In this document: positions 1 through 8,263 of the stretch, piece after piece
Position numbering within the stretch: position 1 is the first letter of the stretch
Layout: every line of letters begins with the position of its first letter
NCBI GenBank assembly: GCA_021160985.1
Contig: JAGHBN010000151.1
Location: forward strand, 1 to 36,840
Direction: 5' to 3'
Origin: Thermococcus sp.
GTDB taxonomy: Archaea; Methanobacteriota_B; Thermococci; Thermococcales; Thermococcaceae
Length of the DNA stretch: 36,840 nucleotides
Translations under genes and position numbers: made by a program
The notes under the pieces: model-generated
Database searches by the model: none
Seen by the model: only the letters and a program-made list of their open reading frames with translations
Told to the model about the DNA's origin: nothing

Positions 1-844
1 CTCGGGGAACCGTGTGAACTACTCAATGGTGACCATAGGCGGCGTCAGGAGGGACATAGACGAGAAGGGCAAGAGGCTCATCCTCGACCTGATAAAGTAC
101 TACAGGAGCATAATGCCTCAGATAGAGGAGGTATTCCTCCACGACCCGACCATAGAGGCGCGTCTGAGAGACACGGCGGTGGTAAGCAGGCGCATCGCCA
201 GAGAGTACGGTGCAGTCGGCCCGACCGCCAGGGGTTCTGGGCTAAAGGTGGACGCCAGGTGGAGCGAGGGGCTCGGCGTTTACCCGGACCTTGGAGTTAA
301 GCCGGTGCTCCCGCAGGACGTCACCGGCGAGAAGCCGCACGGCGACGTTTACGACAGGACGGCCGTGAGAATTGGAGAGATTCACCAGAGCCTTGAGCTT
401 CTTGAACATGCACTCGACCAGATGCCAGACGGAAAAATCAAGGCCTTCCCGAAGGACAACGTCCTCGTCGCCAAGCTCAAGATTATGGTCGACGGGGAGG
501 GAGTCGGAAGATACGAGGCCCCGCGTGGCGAGCTGGTGCACTACGTCCGCGGAAAGAGGGGCTCCGACAAGCCGCTCCGCTGGAAGGCAAGGGAGCCGAC
601 CTTCCCGAACATCTTCACCATCGCCAAGGGACTGGTGGGCAACCAGGTCGCGGACGTCGTGGTTGCCATCGCCTCAATAGACCCGTGCCTCAGCTGTACG
701 GACAGGGTTGCCGTGATTCAGGACGGAAAGAAGAGAGTCCTCACCGAAAAAGATCTCATCAAGGCCTCGATAGAGAAGACGCGCGAGCTCAATCCGGAGG
801 TTAAGGGAGACCCAAGCCCGCTCGGAGTGGGCTGTGTGAGGTGA
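1..844 (+). CDS. mbhL: Membrane-bound [NiFe] hydrogenase large subunit, C-terminal part (5' truncated by window)
   Basis: This is the catalytic large subunit of a group 4 respiratory [NiFe] hydrogenase, related to complex I NuoD. In Thermococcales, Mbh reduces protons with electrons from ferredoxin and pumps ions. The frame is open to the left edge, and the first visible residues (GNRVNYSMVTIGGVRRD) are the conserved NuoD-like core, so the gene starts outside the window and the GTG at 14 is not the start. Near the C-terminus DPCLSC carries the second CxxC pair that binds the Ni-Fe site; the first pair lies outside. The intact CxxC favours a hydrogenase over the related Mbx/MBS sulfane reductase. 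It ends in a TGA that overlaps the start region of the membrane-subunit gene. The Mbh assignment also rests on remembered gene order in T. kodakarensis. Confidence 0.88.
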   Translation, partial: SGNRVNYSMVTIGGVRRDIDEKGKRLILDLIKYYRSIMPQIEEVFLHDPTIEARLRDTAVVSRRIAREYGAVGPTARGSGLKVDARWSEGLGVYPDLGVKPVLPQDVTGEKPHGDVYDRTAVRIGEIHQSLELLEHALDQMPDGKIKAFPKDNVLVAKLKIMVDGEGVGRYEAPRGELVHYVRGKRGSDKPLRWKAREPTFPNIFTIAKGLVGNQVADVVVAIASIDPCLSCTDRVAVIQDGKKRVLTEKDLIKASIEKTRELNPEVKGDPSPLGVGCVR

Positions 845-849
845 TGGAG

Positions 850-1842
850 ATGGACGTCATGACAAACATCGTCTATCCTGTAGCAGGTCTGATAGGCCTC
901 TATGCCTTCGTCTCACTCGCCTCACTCCTCTGGGAAGGAATAGACAGGAAGCTGGTCGCGAGGATGCAGAGGAGGGTCGGCCCGCCGCTCCTCCAGCCGG
1001 TCTACGACTTCCTCAAGCTGGCAAGCAAGGAGACGATAATCCCAAACACCGCCAACTACATGTTCAGAGCGGCACCCGTGCTCGCCCTAGCGACAGTCAT
1101 AGCGCTCCTCCCCTACACCCCGATGGGCTTCGAACCGATCCTCTCGAGCAGGGGGGACGTCATCGTCTTCATCTACCTCCTCACGCTGATATGCTTCTTC
1201 AAGATACTCGGTGCAATAAGCTCCGGAAGCCCCTACGCGAAGATAGGTGCGGCGAGGGAAGCCGCGATACTGGTGTCCAGGGAGCCGGCCATGATGCTGG
1301 CAATCTTCGCAATAATGTGGCGCCTCGGAAAGCTCGGCGTTGAGAAGCCGTTCAGCATGGGGGTCTTCTACCAGCACAACATCTGGGAGATAGGGACACC
1401 GCTCAGCTTCGTTGGTGCAGTAATCCTCCTTTACGTCTTCGTCATCTGGCTGGTGAGTGAGATAGAGGCCGGATACTTCAACATCCCCGACGCTGAGGAA
1501 GAGATAGCCGAAGGTGCCCTCGCCGAGTACAGCGGGCGCTACCTGGCCCTGCTGAAGCTCACGAAGGCACTCAAGACCTACATAGCGGCGTCGCTCGTCG
1601 TGTCAATATTCTTCCCATGGGGAATAGCGAGTTACTTTAACCTCAGCGGGCTTTCAGCCGACATCGTGAACCTGCTCTTCCACACGCTCAAGGTGTTCAT
1701 CCTGCTCTTCGCAGTCCAGAGCGTCTTCAGGGCCACCACCGGCAGACTCAGAATAACACAGGCCGTTGAACTCCTCTGGAAGAACGTCCTCCCAGCCTCA
1801 ATCATCGGCACCCTCCTCATAGCCATGGAGGTGATAATGTGA
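850..1842 (+). CDS. mbhM: Hydrogenase membrane anchor subunit, NuoH-like
   Basis: This subunit is homologous to complex I NuoH/ND1 and couples the hydrophilic hydrogenase arm to the ion-pumping membrane arm. About 330 residues are dominated by membrane segments. Visible family signatures are the N-terminal ERKLVARMQRRVGPP-like stretch (here DRKLVARMQRRVGPPLLQP) that lines the cofactor-facing cavity and the acidic loop EIEAGYFNIPDAEEEIAEG. In-frame starts exist at 841, 844 and 850. I prefer ATG 850 because the GAGGTGAT Shine-Dalgarno site at about 838-845 is then properly spaced. It is translationally coupled to the large subunit upstream, and its stop overlaps the GTG start of the ferredoxin subunit. 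Paralogues exist in formate-, CO- and Mbx-type complexes, so the exact complex is inferred. Confidence 0.87.
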   Translation: MDVMTNIVYPVAGLIGLYAFVSLASLLWEGIDRKLVARMQRRVGPPLLQPVYDFLKLASKETIIPNTANYMFRAAPVLALATVIALLPYTPMGFEPILSSRGDVIVFIYLLTLICFFKILGAISSGSPYAKIGAAREAAILVSREPAMMLAIFAIMWRLGKLGVEKPFSMGVFYQHNIWEIGTPLSFVGAVILLYVFVIWLVSEIEAGYFNIPDAEEEIAEGALAEYSGRYLALLKLTKALKTYIAASLVVSIFFPWGIASYFNLSGLSADIVNLLFHTLKVFILLFAVQSVFRATTGRLRITQAVELLWKNVLPASIIGTLLIAMEVIM

Positions 1843-2276
1843 GCCTCTCACCCCTCGTCCCCACAGTACTTAGAAACCTGTTCAAGAAACCAGCAACCAA
1901 CCTCTTCCCCAAAACCGAGCCAGTACCCGTCCCGGAGAACTTCAGGGGTCAGATAAAGTACAACGTGGACAAGTGCGTCGGCTGCAGGATGTGCGTCACC
2001 GTCTGTCCGGCAGGAGTCTTCGTCTTCTTACCCGAGATAAGGAAGGTCGCCCTGTGGACGGCTCGCTGTGTCTACTGCAAGCAGTGTGTCGACGTCTGCC
2101 CGACCGGGGCGCTCCAGATGAGCGACGAGTTTCTGCTGGCGAGCTACGACAACTACGACGACAAGTTCATCCCGCTCAAGCCAGAAAAGGTCGAGGAGAT
2201 CAAGAAGAGGCTTGAGGAGCAGAAGAAGGCAAAGGAAAAGGCCCAGGCTGAAAAGAAGGAGCAGTCCAAAGCGTGA
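1839..2276 (+). CDS. mbhN: Hydrogenase ferredoxin-like subunit, NuoI-like, 2x[4Fe-4S]
   Basis: This NuoI-like subunit relays electrons from reduced ferredoxin toward the small-subunit cluster of the hydrogenase. Two classical [4Fe-4S] motifs are visible: CVGCRMCVTVCP (residues about 46-57) and CVYCKQCVDVCP (about 77-88). The C-terminal 25 residues are a Lys/Glu-rich, probably helical, tail. Translation begins at a GTG overlapping the stop of the NuoH-like gene (ATGTGA arrangement), typical of tight coupling. It is the last gene of the operon: a T-rich stretch follows at 2285-2298 and the next genes are on the opposite strand. Length (145 aa) and last position in the operon fit MbhN. Confidence 0.87.
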   Translation: MSLSPLVPTVLRNLFKKPATNLFPKTEPVPVPENFRGQIKYNVDKCVGCRMCVTVCPAGVFVFLPEIRKVALWTARCVYCKQCVDVCPTGALQMSDEFLLASYDNYDDKFIPLKPEKVEEIKKRLEEQKKAKEKAQAEKKEQSKA

Positions 2277-2319
2277 GTGACTTGCCTTTTCTTTTTAGCC
2301 CCCTCTACTCACTTTTCCA

Positions 2320-2850
2320 CTAATACTGCGCTACCTCTGCTCCCGGGATTTCTACCCTTATCCCCATGAGCTCTGCCTCGCCCTTCAGTCTTAGATAGTG
2401 CGTCCACTCGACATCGGCGAGGTATTTGTAGACTTTTCGAGCGTTCTCATCCTGCGTGATCTCGGCGAGCCTCTCGTAGAGCCTCTTAGCTATCAGCTCG
2501 GTTTCCATAGCTATTTTCAGGACGTAGGGTATGTTCTCCGGGTCTTCGAGGGCCCTCGCAAGGACTTCAGCCTCAATGTAAGGCAGGTCAATCTTTTTGG
2601 GCTCTTCACCGTAGGTGCGTACATAGATCCGCTTAAGCGTGTTTCCGTGTTCTTCTGACTCCCTGGCAAGGTCCATGAAAGTTCCGATAAGGCTCGCCGG
2701 AAGACGGAGCTCCTCGGCCTTTTCGGCCAGCTTCCAGTAAATCTTTGCCTCTTCGTACTCACCAAATATCCAGTAGGCAAGGACTTCTTTTTCGCTCAGC
2801 TTCGAGAGCATTCTCTCAAAATCGGCCAGAACTTTTTCAAGGTCTTCCAT
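2320..2850 (-). CDS. Ferritin-like (rubrerythrin-type four-helix) protein, paralogue 1
   Basis: This 176-residue, all-helical protein of the ferritin/rubrerythrin superfamily is one of three tandem paralogues here. It has a first half with EYEEAKIYWKLAE and ESEEHG, and a second half with AMETELIAKRLYE and DVEWTHY. The latter is a normal ExxH di-iron motif, while the equivalent first-half motif has Ser at the expected Glu position (E-S-x-x-H), as in both sister genes. Such proteins usually bind a di-iron centre and act in peroxide detoxification or iron handling; the substrate is not predictable here. Its own promoter is likely: GTATAAAA on the minus strand at about 2869-2878 lies only some 20-28 bases before the ATG, and no Shine-Dalgarno site is visible, suggesting a leaderless or very short-leader mRNA. 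Confidence 0.8.
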   Translation of the reverse strand: MEDLEKVLADFERMLSKLSEKEVLAYWIFGEYEEAKIYWKLAEKAEELRLPASLIGTFMDLARESEEHGNTLKRIYVRTYGEEPKKIDLPYIEAEVLARALEDPENIPYVLKIAMETELIAKRLYERLAEITQDENARKVYKYLADVEWTHYLRLKGEAELMGIRVEIPGAEVAQY

Positions 2851-2948
2851 TTTGATTCGCCGAAGTTTTTATACATCATAATAGACTTAAAAGTTTCTGC
2901 TAAAGAAGTCAATTCCCGAAAATTCGAAAAACGAAAAAAGACTCTGTT

Positions 2949-3431
2949 TCAGGTATCAACATTTTTGCCCTCCAAAAGGCGCAGAAGAGCCTCGTAGTGG
3001 CCCCTCTCAATATCGGCCAGGCTAAGGTATATTCTCCTTAATTCCTCGTCCCCGCACTCCTCCGCCAGCTTCCTGTAAATCGTCTCCGCAAGTTTCTCGC
3101 TCTCGAGGGCCACTTTGATGACATCCTCCAGGTCTTCGACCTTCCAGAACTTGCCGAAAACGTTGAGGGACTCGACGTTTGGGACGTTCACTTCGACGAG
3201 CTCGTCGCCGTACCGCTCGCGATATATCCTGTAAAGCTCGTCTCCATGCCCCTTGGACTCGTCGCCGAGCCTCTTAAAAGTCAGAACTACTTCTTCCGGG
3301 AGGCCAAGCTCCCCGGCCCTCTCTGCAAGCTTCCAGTAGATTTCAGCTTCCTCGTATTCGCCTCTAATCCAGTAGCTCAGGAGTTCGCGCTCATTGAGCT
3401 TTCTAATCTCGTTCAAGATTTCGACAACCAT
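2949..3431 (-). CDS. Ferritin-like protein, paralogue 2
   Basis: This 160-residue ferritin/rubrerythrin-superfamily protein is closely related to its two neighbours. The shared motifs are EYEEAEIYWKLAERA, DESKGHGDELYRIY, ALESEKLAETIYRKLAEE and DIERGHYEALLRLLE. The final motif carries a standard ExxH iron ligand pair (ERGH); the first-half motif reads ESKGH, again with Ser where ExxH would have Glu. The ATG at 3431 follows the stop of paralogue 3 by two bases, with a GGTGATT ribosome site overlapping that stop, so these two genes form one transcript. The likely role is di-iron redox or oxidative-stress chemistry near the hydrogenase; this is inference from family and context. Confidence 0.78.
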   Translation of the reverse strand: MVVEILNEIRKLNERELLSYWIRGEYEEAEIYWKLAERAGELGLPEEVVLTFKRLGDESKGHGDELYRIYRERYGDELVEVNVPNVESLNVFGKFWKVEDLEDVIKVALESEKLAETIYRKLAEECGDEELRRIYLSLADIERGHYEALLRLLEGKNVDT

Positions 3432-3433
3432 GT

Positions 3434-3913
3434 TTAATCACCCAGCAGTTCGTATTCCTTCTTCAGGGCCTCATAATGCCCCCTCTCAACCTCGGCGAGC
3501 TTGAGGTAGAGCTCCCTCAGGCGTTCGTCATCAACTTTCTCGGCCAGCGCTTTGTAGGCCCCCGTTGCCATCAGCTCGCTCTCCATTGCAGTTTCAAGCA
3601 CTTCTTTAACTTGATCGGCGCGCTCAAACTTCTCGAGGACGGGAAGGACCTCCAGCGGCGGAATTTCGGTCGAAGGCTCCCCTCCAAAGGACCTCCTTAA
3701 ATGCCTTGTTAGCTCTTCGGCGTGCCTTTCGGAGTCCCTGCTGAGCTTAAGAAAGGTCTCAACGAGGTTCTCCGGAAGCCCAAGATTTTTAGCCCTTTCA
3801 GCAAGCTCCCTGTAGAACTCCGCCTCCTCCCTTTCGCTTGCTATCCAGTAGGCCAGCGCTTCTTCATAGCTTATCTTCTGAAGCCTCTCGATGACCTCTT
3901 CAACGTCCAGCAT
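3434..3913 (-). CDS. Ferritin-like protein, paralogue 3
   Basis: This 159-residue ferritin/rubrerythrin-superfamily protein is the first gene of a two-gene transcript with paralogue 2. Its helices carry EREEAEFYRELAERA, RDSERHAEELTRHL, AMESELMATGAYKALAEK and EVERGHYEALKKEYE. The second-half ERGH is a canonical ExxH motif, and the first-half motif is D-S-E-R-H. Compared with its neighbours it has a short extra loop rich in Pro and Glu near the middle (EPSTEIPPLEV). The ATG at 3913 is preceded by GGGGAT, and a TATA-like AAGCTTATTAGG lies on the minus strand around 3944-3955. No rubredoxin domain is present, so this is not a classical rubrerythrin. Confidence 0.78.
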   Translation of the reverse strand: MLDVEEVIERLQKISYEEALAYWIASEREEAEFYRELAERAKNLGLPENLVETFLKLSRDSERHAEELTRHLRRSFGGEPSTEIPPLEVLPVLEKFERADQVKEVLETAMESELMATGAYKALAEKVDDERLRELYLKLAEVERGHYEALKKEYELLGD

Positions 3914-4011
3914 CTTTATCCCCTGAACAGTTTGTAGGCCAGCCTAATAAGCTTTTGTCATGAACGAAAATCCAGAAGACAACCATTGAGCGTTTCCAAA
4001 ATCAAAACTGC

Positions 4012-4497
4012 TCAGTCCTCCACCTTAAACTTAAGGAGTTCACCCCTCCGAACGAGGCCGATTCCCGCCCTTTTTCCGAGAACCTCCACAATAACTGTGA
4101 AGTCGGGTTCACTCAGGTTCACTCTGAGGCCGTAGCCCTCGACAAGAAGGGAGCCCAGTTTGACCTCAAGTTCCCTCTGGGACAGTTCCCGGTTCCCCCT
4201 AGCCTTTGCCCGGACCGCAAATGTCCCATCTATCTTTTTCCCAAGTTCAACGACTGCATTTTCGATATCTTCCCATCTTGCGGGAACGATAACATCGAGC
4301 GGCACGACACGCTGTATTGCCTGTGTCTCAAACCCCCTCAGCCTTTCAAGGACTTCCTCTTTGGGAAGCGGCGTCTCGGCAAGGAGAACGCCTTTCCAGT
4401 CCGTCCCCTTGACCCTGACGTTCCCCAGGGCCCACTCGAGTTCAAGGATAGCATCCCCCTCCCTCCCGGGGGGAGCCGTCACCAGAATGACCGTCAT
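4012..4497 (-). CDS. THUMP-domain protein
   Basis: This 161-residue protein looks like a stand-alone THUMP domain, the RNA-binding module of tRNA-modifying enzymes (Tan1, ThiI, Trm-G10). The pattern PPGREGDAILELEWALGN at the N-terminus, FAVRAKARGNRELSQRELEVKLGSLL in the middle and VNLSEPDFTVIVEVLGKRAGIGLVRR near the C-terminus is characteristic. Without a fused catalytic domain it resembles Tan1-type proteins that assist N4-acetylcytidine formation in tRNA; that role is inferred. The ATG at 4497 is preceded by GGTGAG. It is divergently transcribed from the AAA ATPase gene, and the two share a compact promoter. Confidence 0.75.
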   Translation of the reverse strand: MTVILVTAPPGREGDAILELEWALGNVRVKGTDWKGVLLAETPLPKEEVLERLRGFETQAIQRVVPLDVIVPARWEDIENAVVELGKKIDGTFAVRAKARGNRELSQRELEVKLGSLLVEGYGLRVNLSEPDFTVIVEVLGKRAGIGLVRRGELLKFKVED

Positions 4498-4558
4498 TTT
4501 CGCTCACCAATGGACAAGTTTTTATATCCTGAAAGCCAAGATAGTGCGGTGAGGTTAA
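4498..4558. promoter_or_regulatory. Bidirectional promoter between THUMP and AAA ATPase genes
   Basis: The 61-bp divergent spacer contains one AT-rich core at 4518-4528. It reads TTTTTATATCC on the plus strand and GGATATAAAAA on the minus strand, so it can serve as a TATA element in either direction. GGTGAGGT at 4548-4555 precedes the plus-strand ATG at 4559, and GGTGAG at 4503-4508 (minus) precedes the minus-strand ATG at 4497. Confidence 0.6.
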
Positions 4559-5761
4559 ATGGAATCTGGTGGCCTTAAGCTTTATCCCTATCAGTCATAC
4601 GAAATATACGGCCTTTCTCGAAACCCCTTTGAGCAGCTTGCGAGTGAGGGAATAAGGGACGTTGAGAGCATTCACGTTTATCAGGAGGTGGACATGCGCC
4701 TCCAGATGATAATCTCAGAGGTAATAGGAAACAAGAGCTCGATAGCGCTCAGCATAGTCGGGCCCCTTGGAATGGGCAAGACCCAGAGGCTCAAGACAAT
4801 AGCCAAGGCAATAGAAGAGCACAAAGGAAAGGCCCTCTACGTCAAGGTTGATACCCACGACATCCTGAAGCTGACAAGGGACATATTCTACGCCATCAAA
4901 CCGCCAAAGAGCAGGACGAACATCTTTCTAGAAAACCTCTCGAGAAAGCTCGGCTTCATAGATAGGCTCGAGAAGATGCTGAGCGACACGCAGGAGTACA
5001 AGAGCAGGGACATAGCAGAGCTCCTTGCAGAACAGCTGGGCAAATACCCCTACTCCGCCCTTCTCCTCGACGAGCTGGAGAACATGCAGGGGGCGAGCGA
5101 AAAGGAGAAGATACAGTTCTTTGAGATGCTGAGGCACTTCATCAGCAACATGCCCGAGGGCTGCATCGTTGCCTTCGCCTGCGTACCCGAGGCCTACGAG
5201 GAGTACTCAAAGATATTCCCCGCTTTCTTCATGCGCCTCCACTACGAGTTCAAGCTGCGCCCGATGAGCCTCGATGAGGTCTACGAACTCGTAAAGAAGA
5301 GGCTGAACAAGGTCAGGGTAAAGGACACGGACGACCCCCTGTACCCCTTTACCGAGGATGCAATAAAGCTCATCCACAGGCTGGGAAGGGGCAATCCGAG
5401 ACAGACGCTGAGACTGCTCCACTACGTCCTCACTGAGGCGGCGAAACACCGCTTCGACCCGATAGACGACTTCGTTGTGACCACCATTCTCGAGGAGCCA
5501 AAGAGCCTCGACGAGTACCTCACCAGGATTCCAAAAGAGTACAAGGAGCTCGTTAAGACGATAGTCTTTGAGTTCAACGGAGGGCCTGCGAGCTACATCC
5601 AGATAGCCAAGGTCGTGAAGAAGCCGGGCGTCCAGGTCTACGAGAACCTCAACGAGCTCGTGAGGCTCGGATTCCTCGTTGGGGATCCAGGAGGAAACTA
5701 CAAGGTTCCGGATTACGTGAGGAAGTTCCTCGAGGAAGGACAGGCCCAGGAAGAGGAGTAG
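4559..5761 (+). CDS. AAA ATPase with C-terminal winged helix, ORC1/Cdc6-like
   Basis: This 400-residue AAA-type P-loop ATPase has Walker A GPLGMGKT at residues 68-75 and Walker B LLLDELEN near 167-174. It has a sensor-like stretch IVAFACVPEAYEEY and the arginine-rich segment GRGNPRQTLRLLHYVL typical of the lid of ORC1/Cdc6 and ExeA-like ATPases. The last roughly 80 residues form a winged-helix-like domain (ASYIQIAKVVKKPGVQVYENLNELVRLGFLV), suggesting DNA binding. It could be a replication-initiator relative or an unassigned archaeal STAND/MNS-type ATPase; no origin-type repeat cluster was seen beside it, so an initiator role is not supported. It is followed after 22 bp by a membrane protein on the same strand. 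Confidence 0.75.
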   Translation: MESGGLKLYPYQSYEIYGLSRNPFEQLASEGIRDVESIHVYQEVDMRLQMIISEVIGNKSSIALSIVGPLGMGKTQRLKTIAKAIEEHKGKALYVKVDTHDILKLTRDIFYAIKPPKSRTNIFLENLSRKLGFIDRLEKMLSDTQEYKSRDIAELLAEQLGKYPYSALLLDELENMQGASEKEKIQFFEMLRHFISNMPEGCIVAFACVPEAYEEYSKIFPAFFMRLHYEFKLRPMSLDEVYELVKKRLNKVRVKDTDDPLYPFTEDAIKLIHRLGRGNPRQTLRLLHYVLTEAAKHRFDPIDDFVVTTILEEPKSLDEYLTRIPKEYKELVKTIVFEFNGGPASYIQIAKVVKKPGVQVYENLNELVRLGFLVGDPGGNYKVPDYVRKFLEEGQAQEEE

Positions 5762-5783
5762 CAAAATTCCTCGAGGTGAAATC

Positions 5784-6314
5784 ATGAACTACGAGGAGCA
5801 CGTGGTAGCAGGGATAGTTAGTTATCCCCTTCTAATTTTCCTCGCCGGCCTTTTGAAGCACTTTCTTCAAGTCCCCTTTAGAATGAGCACCGCTGCCATG
5901 ATGCTCGGATATGCCCTCTACGTCTTCGGAAGCGACCTCCCGGACATAGACCACCCGGACGCCCTTATACACCGCGGTGCAAAAGCCGTAGTCGCGGTTC
6001 TGATCGGAAGCGCAGTATACACCCACACAATAAGCTCAATTGATTTCGGGGAGCCCTGGAAGACCCTCACCGCTGCCTGGGGGGTAGGAACCGCGGGAGC
6101 ACTGGCGGCGTGGTATGGGTTCTCGGAGCTCATGCCCCGGCATAGGGGGATCATCCATTCCCTAGCCTTCGCATTGGTTTACGGGCTCCTGTCCCTCCTA
6201 TTCGCCGATTACGGGCTTAAAATGAGCTGGGAGGAAGCCCTGTTCGTCGGGTTCGCGGCTTTCTCCGGCTACACACTCCACCTGCTCCTCGACCGCTCAG
6301 TCAAACTGGTCTGA
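5784..6314 (+). CDS. YdjM-type (LexA-binding, membrane-bound hydrolase-like) protein
   Basis: This 176-residue integral membrane protein has about five hydrophobic segments. It carries the signature of the YdjM/DUF457 family of predicted membrane metal-dependent hydrolases: SDLPDIDHPDALIHR near residues 50-64, RHRGIIHS near 120-127 and a late Asp in HLLLDRSVK. The Asp/His motifs, at predicted membrane boundaries, would bind a metal ion; the substrate is unknown for the family. The gene follows the AAA ATPase at 22 bp with a GAGGTGAAATC ribosome site, so the two are probably cotranscribed. Confidence 0.7.
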   Translation: MNYEEHVVAGIVSYPLLIFLAGLLKHFLQVPFRMSTAAMMLGYALYVFGSDLPDIDHPDALIHRGAKAVVAVLIGSAVYTHTISSIDFGEPWKTLTAAWGVGTAGALAAWYGFSELMPRHRGIIHSLAFALVYGLLSLLFADYGLKMSWEEALFVGFAAFSGYTLHLLLDRSVKLV

Positions 6315-6360
6315 GGGGAAAGCTTATTCGTCCCAAAGTTCAAGTCCCGTTGGTGGTGAC

Positions 6361-7203
6361 ATGAACCCCGGAGCCATGTTCATCCTCCTGGTTCTTTTTA
6401 TTATCCTGGGAATAGCCCTCATGGCCCACAGGACGCAGGAAGAAGCAAGACGGAAGGCCGAAAAGTTCCGGGAAGGGATAAAAATCGATGGTAGCATGGT
6501 AATCCTCCCGAGGAGGATGGGGCTCGTCAAAGGGAGGCTTATCCTCAAGGGACACTGGTCGAGCACCGGGAAGAGCCGGCACTATTCCGTTGACAGAGAA
6601 TTCACCCGGGAAACCGAGCTGAAGACTGACAGAATAGAACTGAAGCCCGAAAGGTTTTCTCTCGTCATGAACCGAAATGAGGACGTTTTAATAGACGTCC
6701 CCGCGTATCTCGTCACGGAACCTGAGTTTGAAAATACCGTTGTGATACCCATAAACCCCTCCTACAGGTTCGAGCTCGACAGGCAGTCGCTTGAGGCCTC
6801 AAAGGACATGGAGTTCGCCCACGCGAGGATTGAACTGACCGAGTGGGGCTTTTCCGGGAAGCTCTACGCCACCGTCCAGAAGTGCAGGGGTGCGAGGCTG
6901 GAGCTGAAATGGAAGGACCCCGATACCACGGAGAAGCTCGCCGAGACCAGTGAGAGCGCGGAGTTCAGAAGGGAGTTTATGAGGGAGAAGTTCGTGATAA
7001 TTTCCAACAAGAACGTCGCTGACCCGAGGAGCTTCAAAAGGCTCCTTGGAAATGCCGCTTTCATGGAGGGCCACGGCGAGTACGCGGTAGAGCTCACTCT
7101 CGACGTCCCGCTTGGAAGCGACGTCCACGACAGAGCAACCTTGAGGGCCGAGCCCGGAGCGGAGGTACCGGAGGGCGAAACAAGGGTCGAGGTCGTGGTT
7201 TAA
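6361..7203 (+). CDS. Membrane-anchored protein of unknown function
   Basis: I do not recognise this 280-residue protein. It has one N-terminal membrane helix (residues about 4-22, AMFILLVLFIILGIALMAH) followed by a short charged segment and a soluble, beta-rich, strongly polar domain of about 240 residues with few cysteines. The N-in/C-out or reverse topology is not determined. The ATG follows a GGTGGTGAC ribosome site directly. It lies 46 bp after the YdjM-like gene and before the trxB promoter, so it may be the last gene of the AAA-ATPase transcript. The soluble domain has strong Glu/Lys bias typical of hyperthermophile proteins. Confidence 0.65.
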   Translation: MNPGAMFILLVLFIILGIALMAHRTQEEARRKAEKFREGIKIDGSMVILPRRMGLVKGRLILKGHWSSTGKSRHYSVDREFTRETELKTDRIELKPERFSLVMNRNEDVLIDVPAYLVTEPEFENTVVIPINPSYRFELDRQSLEASKDMEFAHARIELTEWGFSGKLYATVQKCRGARLELKWKDPDTTEKLAETSESAEFRREFMREKFVIISNKNVADPRSFKRLLGNAAFMEGHGEYAVELTLDVPLGSDVHDRATLRAEPGAEVPEGETRVEVVV

Positions 7204-7270
7204 ATACACACCGGTGGGCAATAATGCTTTTAAATATTCAACCAAAAGTTGAGAACTGGAGGTGAGAAAG

Positions 7271-8263
7271 ATGTTCAGCCTTGGAGGATTTTCACGTGGT
7301 GGAGAATATGAGAACAAGACCTGGGACGTGCTTATCATCGGAGCAGGGCCGGCCGGCTTCACGGCAGCGATATACGCGGCGCGCTTTGGACTGGATACCC
7401 TGATAGTCAGCAAGGACCTCGGCGGAAACATGGCACTGACAGACCTCATAGAGAACTACCCCGGCTTCCCGGACGGAATCAGCGGCTCAGAGCTGACAAA
7501 CAAGATGCACGAGCACGTCAAGAAGCTCGGCGTTGATATTGTCTTCGACGAGGTCGAGAGGATTGATCCGACCGAGTGTGCCTACTACGAGGGTCCATGC
7601 AAGTTCGCGGTCAGGACAAAGAACGGCAAGGAGTATAAGGCGAAGACCATTATAATAGCCGTAGGCGCCGCCCCGAGGAAGCTCCACGTCCCCGGAGAAG
7701 AGGAGTTTATGGGAAGGGGCGTTTCCTACTGTGCCACCTGTGACGGCCCGCTTTTCAAGGGCAAGAAGGTCATAGTTGTCGGCGGGGGGAACACGGCACT
7801 TCAGGAGGCCCTCTATCTCAAGAGCATCGGTGTTGACGTCACCCTCGTCCACAGGCGCGACGAGTTCAGGGCAGACAAGATACTCCAGGACCGCTTTAGG
7901 GAGAGCGGAATTCCTGCGATACTCAACACGGTCGTGACTGAGATTAAGGGCACCAACAAGGTCGAGGCCGTGAAGCTGAAGAACCGCGTCACCGGCGAGG
8001 AGATCGAGATGAAGGTCGATGGAGTGTTCATCTTTATCGGCTACGAGCCGAAGACCGACTTCGTCAAGCACCTCAGCATAACCGACGAGTACGGCTACAT
8101 TGAGGTCGACATGCACATGCGCACAAAGGTCAAGGGCATCTTCGCCGCAGGAGACATAACCAACGTCTTCAAGCAAATAGCGGTAGCGGTCGGCCAGGGA
8201 GCGATAGCGGCAAACTCCGCCAAGGAGCTTCTCGAGGAGTGGAAGGTGAAGAACGGAGACTGA
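7271..8263 (+). CDS. trxB: Thioredoxin reductase (NADPH-dependent flavoprotein)
   Basis: This gene transfers electrons from NAD(P)H via FAD to thioredoxin/protein-disulfide oxidoreductase partners in the cytoplasm. Visible are the FAD-binding GAGPAGFTAAIYAARFG, the redox-active CATC in SYCATCDGPLF, the nucleotide-binding GGGNTALQEALYL, and the C-terminal FAD motif GIFAAGDIT. The start is ATG 7271, because GGAGGTGA at about 7259-7265 is correctly spaced for it; the upstream in-frame GTG at 7262 falls inside that ribosome site. A TATA-like CTTTTAAATATT occurs near 7224-7236. From memory the T. kodakarensis orthologue is TK2100. The 330-residue length is normal for the low-molecular-weight TrxR family. 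Confidence 0.93.
   Translation: MFSLGGFSRGGEYENKTWDVLIIGAGPAGFTAAIYAARFGLDTLIVSKDLGGNMALTDLIENYPGFPDGISGSELTNKMHEHVKKLGVDIVFDEVERIDPTECAYYEGPCKFAVRTKNGKEYKAKTIIIAVGAAPRKLHVPGEEEFMGRGVSYCATCDGPLFKGKKVIVVGGGNTALQEALYLKSIGVDVTLVHRRDEFRADKILQDRFRESGIPAILNTVVTEIKGTNKVEAVKLKNRVTGEEIEMKVDGVFIFIGYEPKTDFVKHLSITDEYGYIEVDMHMRTKVKGIFAAGDITNVFKQIAVAVGQGAIAANSAKELLEEWKVKNGD

Noticed and set aside
1-844. Assignment of the large subunit to Mbx/MBS sulfane reductase or a formate- or CO-linked complex
   Set aside because: The intact DPCLSC motif and remembered gene order next to trxB and enolase fit Mbh better; the first CxxC lies outside the window, so this is a preference, not proof.
4559-5761. Replication origin next to the ORC1/Cdc6-like ATPase
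   Set aside because: No origin-recognition-box repeats or AT-rich unwinding region were seen in the flanking 300 bp.
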